Source of the DNA: Candidatus Sumerlaeota bacterium
Lineage (GTDB): Bacteria; Sumerlaeota; Sumerlaeia; JADFCT01
Direction of reading: 5' to 3'
DNA: 11,535 nt
Assembly (NCBI GenBank): GCA_026398575.1
Contig: JAPLSP010000258.1
Location: 1-11,535, forward strand
Position numbers and translations under genes: made by a program. Position 1 is the stretch's first letter. Each line of letters starts with the position of its first letter. Shown here in pieces: positions 1 through 5,842 of this stretch. A model generated the notes under the pieces. That model ran no database searches. It had not been told where the DNA came from and saw only the letters and a program-made list of their open reading frames with translations.

Positions 1-46
1 GCGGCGGGTTGAACTTCCACCACGAGGCCAGGTTGGCTGCGGCTAG

Positions 47-595
47 CAACGTGGCGACCAACACGGCGGCCAACAGGGCGGCCAACAGGGCGGCCAGCAA
101 AGCGGCGCGCAGCAGAGCGCAGCGCAGAGCGGCCAAGGCCAAAGCAGCCAGGGGCAAGGCTCGGGAAGCAGCGCGCGGGACCGCACGGGAGGAAACGCAG
201 GATCGGGCGGCCGCGATTGGGGCGTCGGCTCGACGAATATCGGCGCCGAAAAATCGGGAACGGGACAAAAAGCCGCGGAGTTCTCGGATCATCAGGCGGT
301 GCGTTTTTCCGGCGATCGCAGCCAATGGCGCGAACATTTCTACAAGCTCTATGAGGCGCGCGCGCTCGAAACACAGGGCAAAGTCGAGCGCGTAACCGGC
401 AAGATGGGCGAAGGCGAATTCGACGGCAGCGTGAGCGTGACGGGCCAGGCCAAACGCTCGGACGCCCAGACTGCGCCCTCGCAGGTCTTCATGCGCTATT
501 CCGAAAGCCAGAAAGACGCCCTCTCGAAAGAGAACATCCCCCCCGGCGTCAAAACCTTCGTCAAAGGCTACTTCGACGCATTATCCAAAGAATAG
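47..595 (+). CDS. 3' part of a Gln/Gly-rich protein gene, 5' end interrupted or outside window
   Basis: The frame ending at the TAA/TAG region near 595 is open from just after an in-frame TAG at 44-46. Its first part is a low-complexity linker rich in Gln, Gly and Ser built on QQGG units; from about base 280 it becomes ordinary protein (SGDRSQWREHFYKLYEARAL) and ends PPGVKTFVKGYFDALSKE. There is no ATG, GTG or TTG in this frame before GTG 299, and that GTG has no well-spaced ribosome binding site, so this is more likely the tail of a longer protein cut by the TAG (real nonsense mutation or sequence error) than a complete small gene. A PPG...YFxAL tail after a Q/G-rich region recalls large membrane-anchored proteins of planctomycete-like bacteria (DUF4175-like), but this is only a weak resemblance. 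Function not recognised. Confidence 0.5.
   Translation, partial: QRGDQHGGQQGGQQGGQQSGAQQSAAQSGQGQSSQGQGSGSSARDRTGGNAGSGGRDWGVGSTNIGAEKSGTGQKAAEFSDHQAVRFSGDRSQWREHFYKLYEARALETQGKVERVTGKMGEGEFDGSVSVTGQAKRSDAQTAPSQVFMRYSESQKDALSKENIPPGVKTFVKGYFDALSKE
59..106 (+). repeat. 12-bp tandem coding repeat (QQGG units)
   Basis: Four tandem 12-bp units starting at 59, 71, 83 and 95; the second and third are identical (CAACAGGGCGGC) and the outer two differ at a few positions. The unit is four codons long, so copy-number change would keep the reading frame. It encodes the Gln/Gly linker of the surrounding gene. Confidence 0.75.
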
Positions 596-641
596 CCGCA
601 AAGCGATTGTGGTTATTCGCAGAAAAATTGAAGGCATGAGC

Positions 642-1022
642 ATGATTGAGCCAAATATAATAAGTACGGCGGCAAATCTCCTGCTTGAGGCGGCCCCGAA
701 AGGCTCGCAAGTAATTTTGTTCGGCTCTTTCGCGCGAGGTGATGCTCGCGAAGATAGTGACTTGGATTTCTTGGTGGTTGAGCCGCAAGTAAAGGACCGG
801 ATCAATGAAATGGCGCGTCTGTATGTCGTATTGAAAGACTTGCCCGTTCCGGTAGATATATTAGTCGCCAGCTATGCTTTGTATGAGTATTGGCGCGATA
901 CCCCTAACACTGTCTATTATCAGGCGATGAAAGAGGGGAAGCGCTATGGGCAAGACGAAGTGATATGCAGCAGTCCCGAGACCAAAAAGGATTCTTCACC
1001 TCCTATTTTGCAGCAAAGCTGA
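642..1022 (+). CDS. MNT-type nucleotidyltransferase domain protein (antitoxin-like)
   Basis: A small protein of 126 aa with the minimal nucleotidyltransferase (pol-beta-like) fold. The signature GSFARGDAREDSDLDFLV lies at residues 28-45, giving the GS motif and the metal-binding pair Asp40/Asp42; the third Asp is probably Asp72 in VPVDILV. In known HEPN-MNT modules such proteins act as antitoxins, some by AMPylating the HEPN ribonuclease. No HEPN gene can be recognised in the next bases. ATG 642 is preferred to the upstream GTG 609 and ATG 636 because TGAAGG lies 7 bases before it. The family usually ends soon after the segment matching QAMKEGK; here about 26 further residues (RYGQDEV...PILQQS) look unrelated and end at the edge of the palindrome, so the 3' end may be altered by frameshift or insertion. 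The fold is secure; the antitoxin role is inferred. Confidence 0.85.
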   Translation: MIEPNIISTAANLLLEAAPKGSQVILFGSFARGDAREDSDLDFLVVEPQVKDRINEMARLYVVLKDLPVPVDILVASYALYEYWRDTPNTVYYQAMKEGKRYGQDEVICSSPETKKDSSPPILQQS

Positions 1023-1026
1023 ATCC

Positions 1027-1163
1027 AATGCGATAAGGGGCTGCACCAGCTTTTGGGAGTAAGGTGGCTTGCCGCCTTCTTTTTATGCCTGGGCCATTGA
1101 AACGCCACAAAGAAGGCGGCAAGCCACCTTACTCCAAAAGCTGGCGCAGCCCCTAACCGCATT
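1027..1163. repeat. Long imperfect palindrome (MITE- or REP-like element)
   Basis: The left arm at about 1027-1082 is matched by its reverse complement at about 1109-1163, with one single-base bulge (GGG against GG) and a few mismatches near the outer ends; the loop is about 26 bases. A single strand could fold into a hairpin of over 50 base pairs. The tips read AATGCG and CGCATT. It has no coding capacity and no T-run after it, so a plain terminator is unlikely. A non-autonomous mobile or repeated extragenic palindrome is the best guess. It fills most of the gap between the MNT gene and the radical SAM gene; the rest of 1164-1229 shows nothing clear. Confidence 0.85.
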
Positions 1164-1229
1164 GCATTTTCTCTTTCGAGACAATACGCTGAGAAGAGCC
1201 AAGAAAAAATTATTCACGAACGCATAACC

Positions 1230-2714
1230 ATGAACTCGGAACCCGCAACCCGGAACTCGGAACTCGGAACTCGGAACTCGGAACCCGGAACTCGCAATGT
1301 CGAACTTACCAACGTCCTCGTCAAGCCCGCCAGCGCGGATTGCAATCTGCGATGTGAGTATTGCTTCTACCTCGAAAAAGCCGCGCTTTATCCGGACAGC
1401 AAAATCCATCGCATGAGCGACGAGGTGCTTTCCGCCCTGATCGAGCAGATGATGGTCTTGGGCGGCGAGGCGCCTTCATTTGGCTGGCAGGGCGGCGAGC
1501 CGACGCTGATGGGCCTCGATTTTTTCCGCCGCGCCGTCGCGTTGCAGCAGCGGTTCGGCTCTCAGGGACAATCCGTCGGCAACGGCCTGCAGACCAATGG
1601 CGTGCTCCTCAATGAAGAATGGGCCGATTTCCTGGCCGAGTATCGCTTCCTCGTGGGCTTGAGCCTCGATGGGCCGGCGCACGTCCATGACCACTACCGG
1701 CGCGACTGCGGCGGGGCGGCGACTTTCGAGCGCGTCACGCGCGGGGGGCGCCTTTTGATGAAGCGCGGCGCCGAGGTCAACGCCATCGTCACGGTGAACG
1801 ACTATTCCGCGCGCCATCCCGAAGAGATCTACGATTTCCTCCGCTCCGAAGGCTATGAGTGGATGCAATTCATTCCAATCGTTGAGAGCGAAAGACCGGG
1901 AGCGGGCATTGACGATTTACGATTGACGAATGACGATTCAAAAACGACAGGCGGCGATGTTGAACTCGGAACTCGGAACTCGGAACTCGGAACTGCCGGC
2001 GGCGGAGCCGCGCCTTTCTCGCTTAGCTCGCAGGCTTTCGGCGAATTCTTCTGCCGCATTTTCGACCGCTGGCTGAAAGACTTCAAAAACGGAATGCCGA
2101 CGGTCTCCATCCGATGGTTCGACAGCCTGTTTCATATCTACGTGGGGCTGCCCGCGCCCGAATGCCCCATGCGCGAGGAGTGCGGCGTCTATTTGTGCGT
2201 CGAGCACAACGGCGACGTCTATCCCTGCGATTTCTTCGTCGAGGCGGATTGGAAATTGGGGAACGTGTTGACGGACCGGATGGATCGCATGCTCAACAGC
2301 GCGCGCATGGACGCCTTCGGCAAACAAAAACTCCGGCTGCCTTCCGAATGCGGCGCCTGCCCGTGGCTTCAGTTATGCTTTGGCGGCTGCGTGAAGGATC
2401 GCATCAAAGACCCGCGCGATCGCGGCTCGTGTCATTTTTGCGAAGGGATGAAAGTTTTTTATCAGCACGCGGACCGCAAATTCAGGGAACTGGCCGCGCA
2501 ATACCAGCGCCGGCAGGCCATCGAGGCGCGCGCGATCAACTCCAGGGACTCTCGTCAGGCGCCGTCGGACGCATCAGACCCGTCAGACGCGTCCGACCTG
2601 CCGCCAAAACAACAAAAAGCGGCTGATTCCCGCGAGGCGCGAAAAATCAGCCGCAATGCTCTTTGTCCGTGCGGCAGCGGTTTGAAATACAAACGCTGCT
2701 GCGGAAAACCGTAA
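1230..2714 (+). CDS. Radical SAM/SPASM protein, anaerobic sulfatase-maturase (anSME)-like, with C-terminal SEC-C motif
   Basis: A 494-aa enzyme. The radical SAM cluster motif is CNLRCEYC (Cys38, 42, 45), followed by GWQGGEPT at 85-92. The SPASM region holds Cys312, 318, 323, 333, 374, 377, 383, 387, 401 and 404, with YPCD placing Asp334 where anSME enzymes carry their catalytic Asp. Family members oxidise a Cys or Ser of a sulfatase to formylglycine in the cytoplasm without oxygen; the true substrate here is unknown and no sulfatase is in the window. The C terminus (NALCPCGSG...KRCCG, Cys479, 481, 490, 491) is a SEC-C zinc motif. Three stretches are repeat-derived: residues 1-22, about 224-262, and 446-456. 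The start lies at the repeat edge and has no clear ribosome binding site; ATG 1230 is the only sensible start, since the conserved part begins near residue 27. Confidence 0.9.
   Translation: MNSEPATRNSELGTRNSEPGTRNVELTNVLVKPASADCNLRCEYCFYLEKAALYPDSKIHRMSDEVLSALIEQMMVLGGEAPSFGWQGGEPTLMGLDFFRRAVALQQRFGSQGQSVGNGLQTNGVLLNEEWADFLAEYRFLVGLSLDGPAHVHDHYRRDCGGAATFERVTRGGRLLMKRGAEVNAIVTVNDYSARHPEEIYDFLRSEGYEWMQFIPIVESERPGAGIDDLRLTNDDSKTTGGDVELGTRNSELGTAGGGAAPFSLSSQAFGEFFCRIFDRWLKDFKNGMPTVSIRWFDSLFHIYVGLPAPECPMREECGVYLCVEHNGDVYPCDFFVEADWKLGNVLTDRMDRMLNSARMDAFGKQKLRLPSECGACPWLQLCFGGCVKDRIKDPRDRGSCHFCEGMKVFYQHADRKFRELAAQYQRRQAIEARAINSRDSRQAPSDASDPSDASDLPPKQQKAADSREARKISRNALCPCGSGLKYKRCCGKP
1231..1293 (+). 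repeat. Heptamer tandem repeat GGAACTC, 9 units
   Basis: Nine consecutive 7-bp units with consensus GGAACTC; five are perfect and the others vary as GGAACCC, GCAACCC and TGAACTC. The array begins inside the start codon of the radical SAM gene and encodes its first 22 or so residues (NSEPATRNSELGTRNSEPGT). Nine heptamers make 63 bp, so the frame is kept. Confidence 0.95.
1909..1936 (+). repeat. Heptamer tandem repeat TTGACGA, 4 units
   Basis: Units TTGACGA, TTTACGA, TTGACGA and ATGACGA follow one another without gaps. They lie inside the radical SAM gene, just upstream of a second GGAACTC array, in the linker between the radical SAM core and the SPASM region. Confidence 0.85.
1961..1995 (+). 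repeat. Second GGAACTC heptamer array, 5 units
   Basis: Five units: TGAACTC, three perfect GGAACTC and a final GGAACTG. The unit is the same as at the start of the gene 730 bp away, so one repeat family has entered this gene twice. It encodes ELGTRNSELGT. Together with the TTGACGA array it makes nine heptamers (63 bp), and the 24 bp between the two is also a multiple of three. Confidence 0.95.
2562..2597 (+). repeat. Nonamer tandem repeat (N)CRTCNGAC, 4 units
   Basis: Four 9-bp units: CCGTCGGAC, GCATCAGAC, CCGTCAGAC and GCGTCCGAC. They encode the SDASDPSDASD linker between the SPASM region and the SEC-C motif. The unit is a whole number of codons, so copy number can vary without a frameshift. 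Confidence 0.85.
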
Positions 2715-2742
2715 TCACGCTCTGTTTATTATCCTGTGCGGT

Positions 2743-3426
2743 TTATGACTTGAACAACGGCATTGCGGCGCCGCTGTTGAAAAGATAAATGTCGCCAGCG
2801 CTGATCGTGCCGTTGGTGGGATCGTAGGGCAGGCCGTCCCAAGAGCCCCCGCCCTGATTCTGGACTGTCCGGTCGTAAAGAATAAAGGCATCGGCGTCCG
2901 TGCCATCCACCGTTACATCCAGCTTGATGTTGGGTCCGAGGGAAATCAACACCCACGTGGATCGCGGATACGTCGAATACGCTGTCGAGTTGCTGTAGGC
3001 AATATCCGGACCGGAATAGAAATGATAGGGATTTTTGCCTTTGCCGGAGCCTCCCCACGATTGTGGCACATAGCTGCTGAAAGGATCCGTAACAATTGAA
3101 GTAAGATAAGCGACGGGCGTCGTCAGCCGGCTATACCATGTCCAAGTCGCCTGCACCTCGGCTAATGTCAATGTTCCCTTTGAATTCGGCACATTGGGGT
3201 CCGGGCAGACGCTAAAGATACTGGTGTTGTAGTCCACTCGATAGGCTTCAACAGCTGTGGCCATCGTCCGCATATCCGCATAGGCGCGCGAAACCTTCGA
3301 CCGCGTTTGCGCCTCGAGGAAGTTGGGGATGGCGATCAACGCCAGAATGGCAATGATTGCGATGACGATGAGTAATTCAATGAGCGTAAACCCGCCCCGG
3401 CAAACCTGCTTTTGCGCGTTGAACAT
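2743..3426 (-). CDS. Prepilin-type pseudopilin (type II secretion GspG-like)
   Basis: A 227-aa protein with a class III prepilin signal RGG|FTLIELLIVIAIIAILAL; cleavage is expected between Gly12 and Phe13, and Glu17 is the conserved +5 Glu. The hydrophobic helix (about 13-35) is followed by PNFLEAQTRSKVSRAYADMR, typical of GspG/PulG-like pseudopilins of PVC-type bacteria, and then a large globular domain ending GDIYLFNSGAAMPLFKS. It should be processed by prepilin peptidase and sit in the inner membrane or a pseudopilus. No secretion genes are nearby, so it is one of the dispersed pseudopilin-like proteins rather than part of a complete cluster. The start is ATG 3426, with AGAAGG 8 bases upstream; a TTG seven codons further up is an open extension only. 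It is convergent with the radical SAM gene, with 28 bp between them. Confidence 0.9.
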   Translation of the reverse strand: MFNAQKQVCRGGFTLIELLIVIAIIAILALIAIPNFLEAQTRSKVSRAYADMRTMATAVEAYRVDYNTSIFSVCPDPNVPNSKGTLTLAEVQATWTWYSRLTTPVAYLTSIVTDPFSSYVPQSWGGSGKGKNPYHFYSGPDIAYSNSTAYSTYPRSTWVLISLGPNIKLDVTVDGTDADAFILYDRTVQNQGGGSWDGLPYDPTNGTISAGDIYLFNSGAAMPLFKS

Positions 3427-3475
3427 GATACTAACCTTCTTAAACAATTAATAATTGATCAAAAATATCGAAGCT

Positions 3476-3505
3476 ATTTTATCCCCCGTAAAGCCAAATT
3501 GTCAA
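3476..3505 (-). promoter_or_regulatory. Sigma-70-type promoter for the pseudopilin gene
   Basis: On the minus strand TTGACA (3500-3505) is a perfect -35 box, and TAAAAT (3476-3481) 18 bp downstream is a good -10 box. They lie about 50 bp upstream of ATG 3426, in an AT-rich gap of 114 bp. This suggests the pseudopilin gene is transcribed separately from the protease operon upstream. Confidence 0.6.
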
Positions 3506-3540
3506 TGCAATTTTTAGAGGGATAAGATGCCATTATCGGA

Positions 3541-5838
3541 TTATTTTATGTCCGCTTTCTTTTCGTCTGGCTTTTGGCCATCTGGCTTTTTATCCTCCGT
3601 CTTTTTCTCGGCGGCTTTCTTGATATCGTCTTCCGTCAGGCGAATCGTGACGATGCGCCCTTTGGTCATCCGCTTGACGGAGAACTTCAATTCGCCAGGC
3701 TCACTGGTCAGCTTTTTGAATTCCTCGGCGCTCGTTACGGGCTTCTCGTTGATATGCGTGATGAGCTCGTAGGGTTTGACGCCCGCCACGGCGGTCTTGC
3801 TTCCCGGTTCGATCTTCGAGATGACAACGCCGGGTTCGTCGGCGCCTTTCTTCAGATAGCGCCGAACCTCGTAGGTCAGATCGCGAACGGTCAGTCCGAG
3901 CGCTTCGTTTTTTTGCTTCGGCGCGGACTCATAATGCGGCGGGCTGAGCTCGACGGCGAAATCCTTGGTGATGGATTTGCCGCCGGTGATCAATTCGGCT
4001 TTGTATTTCGTGCCGGCGCCCAGCTCCGTCAGCAGCCGCGTCAGAAAGTTTTCAGCCGGAGGCCAGGGACTGGGCAGCCGGTCAAAATAGATATCCTGCA
4101 ATTCCCCAAGGCGTTCCCAGGGGAAAGCGCGCGTGAACTCGCTTTCATCCTGTGCCTGGATGTCTATCGGATTGGGGCGTCCATCCACGCGCAGCCGCAG
4201 GAGGACATTGCCCACCTCGATGCCGGCCTTGGCGGCGGGTGAATTGGGATACACATAAGTGACCATGACGCCAATCTGGCCGTTGCGGGTCTGTTTGGAA
4301 ACATCATTGGCGCGGGCCAGGTCCTCATCTATCCCCTGCATTTCGATCCCCAGCCAGGCCAGGCGGTTCTCTTCGGTTTCGCTCAGCGGCGCATTGGCGA
4401 CGTCGCGATTCTCGGCGAGTTTCTCGACGGCGGCCGTCAGATAAGTGACGGGCGTCAGCTCCGGGCCATCGCGCATGTATTCGCGCTGTCCGGCCGAGGG
4501 CTTTTCGCGCGGCGCAATGGGCAGGGCGGCGATCCTGCCTTCCGCGTCGAAGAAGAAGAGATGCTTCACGTCGCCGCTGTATTGGGGGAAGACGCGGTTC
4601 TTCATGCCCTCGCTGAATGAGGTGAATCGCGCGGGCTGGAAATAGGCCACGCGCGTTTCGCCTTCGATGGATACCCGGGCCACAATCAGTGGCTTGTTGC
4701 GCAGTTCCACGATGTCGCCCTGGACGGCCTGCAGCGCGCCTTCGACGGGTTTTTCCAGTGTGGCCACGAAGCATCCGTCGTCCTTCAACGTGGCCTCGAA
4801 GCGGGCGGGAACGGTCTTGCCATCCGGCGTATGGACGAGGATTTTCTCCAGGCGCGCGGTGACCTTGGGCTTCATGTTTGCCAGCACGAGAACGGTGGTC
4901 TTGCTGAGCAAGGCGCCAATGACATTGTGGTCCATTCCCTTGCCGCTGTCCTCATCCTCATCGCCGCTCCGGTATCGCATCCGCGACATCATGCCGCCTT
5001 CCTTGTCGCCTTTCGGGCTGCGGAAGACCAATTCGACGCGCGGCAGCCCGGCGCCGGCGATCTTTTCGATGCGCTCGAGGGTCTTGGCGATATCGGCCGC
5101 GGGCGACGTCCGCCATTTGTCGGGTCCGCCCTTCCAGGAATCGTCGGCGGGCAGTTCGCCGTCCAGCGCCAGCCCCACCGGAGTCCCCTCGCGATTGGCG
5201 ATCAATCCAAAGCCGCTCAGCTTGACGAACGGCTGGCCTTTGTCGCGCACGACAACGTAGCCGCCTCCCGGCTGCATGGTCACCTTCCATTCGCCTTCCT
5301 GCCGTCCATAAACCGCGAGCACGTAGGGCCGCGGCGCGTCGGCCTTGAATTCGAGCGGCTTGACGCCGGCCAGCGGCTTATCCAGTTCCAAAATAATGGC
5401 ATCCTGGTCCAGGATATAAATGGCGGGCTTGGCGATGGCGGATTCGCTCCCGAAACGCGCGCGGATTTCCTTGATGAATCGCGGATGGATCTGCGGATCG
5501 GAGATGGCCACGCGCGTCGGCGAGAGCGCATAGCCGCCGATTTCCAGGGGACGCTCCTGCTTGACGTGCTCATCCAGGTTTGCGGCATAGTATCGGCGAT
5601 AATAGGACGGCCAATCATTTTCGGTTGCGGCCTGGGGCGACTCGCCGCGGTCGGTTTGCAGATGATATTCCACGCGCACGAACGAGGAGGACAGACTCTT
5701 TCCGATCGCGGCCAGTTCGGCGGGCTTGAGCGGCGGCTCCTCGGCAGCGCGCAGCCAAACAGGCGCCGCGGCAAAAAGCGCGGCCACTGCGATCAGGGCG
5801 ATCTCTGCAATCCGAACTGCATGGGTTGTTGGTTTCAT
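3541..5838 (-). CDS. Exported PDZ protein with two degenerate trypsin-like (HtrA-like) domains
   Basis: A 765-aa protein. ATG 5838 follows AAGGAG at good spacing and lies 4 bp after the stop of the htrA-like gene, so the two form an operon; longer versions run into that gene. Residues 1-32 are a signal peptide. Residues about 44-240 look like a trypsin-like barrel: the catalytic His region reads ISDPQ where the partner has TNWHV, the Asp segment DQDAIILEL (Asp146) is kept, and KLSGFGL (Ser208) replaces GNSGGPL. Residues about 303-440 look like a second such barrel, with LANMK at the His site and YSGD (Ser421) before HLFFFDAEGRI. PDZ-like domains follow at about 494-640, with an insertion, and 646-732 (GVVISKIEPGSKTAVAGVKP). 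The tail is Lys/Glu/Asp-rich. It is probably a periplasmic non-catalytic HtrA paralogue. The PDZ domains are clear; the barrels are by-eye alignment. Confidence 0.75.
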   Translation of the reverse strand: MKPTTHAVRIAEIALIAVAALFAAAPVWLRAAEEPPLKPAELAAIGKSLSSSFVRVEYHLQTDRGESPQAATENDWPSYYRRYYAANLDEHVKQERPLEIGGYALSPTRVAISDPQIHPRFIKEIRARFGSESAIAKPAIYILDQDAIILELDKPLAGVKPLEFKADAPRPYVLAVYGRQEGEWKVTMQPGGGYVVVRDKGQPFVKLSGFGLIANREGTPVGLALDGELPADDSWKGGPDKWRTSPAADIAKTLERIEKIAGAGLPRVELVFRSPKGDKEGGMMSRMRYRSGDEDEDSGKGMDHNVIGALLSKTTVLVLANMKPKVTARLEKILVHTPDGKTVPARFEATLKDDGCFVATLEKPVEGALQAVQGDIVELRNKPLIVARVSIEGETRVAYFQPARFTSFSEGMKNRVFPQYSGDVKHLFFFDAEGRIAALPIAPREKPSAGQREYMRDGPELTPVTYLTAAVEKLAENRDVANAPLSETEENRLAWLGIEMQGIDEDLARANDVSKQTRNGQIGVMVTYVYPNSPAAKAGIEVGNVLLRLRVDGRPNPIDIQAQDESEFTRAFPWERLGELQDIYFDRLPSPWPPAENFLTRLLTELGAGTKYKAELITGGKSITKDFAVELSPPHYESAPKQKNEALGLTVRDLTYEVRRYLKKGADEPGVVISKIEPGSKTAVAGVKPYELITHINEKPVTSAEEFKKLTSEPGELKFSVKRMTKGRIVTIRLTEDDIKKAAEKKTEDKKPDGQKPDEKKADIK

Positions 5839-5842
5839 TATT

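Noticed and set aside
9..395. Ala/Arg-rich frame over the Gln/Gly repeat region
   Set aside because: It is a shift by one base of the QQGG repeat; the downstream coding pattern and natural stop belong to the other frame.
965..1036. Short frame after the MNT gene as a HEPN toxin
   Set aside because: 23 codons only and no HEPN motif can be seen; kept only as a remark on the junction.
1231..1995. Possible CRISPR-like array
   Set aside because: The units are 7 bp, directly tandem and without unique spacers.
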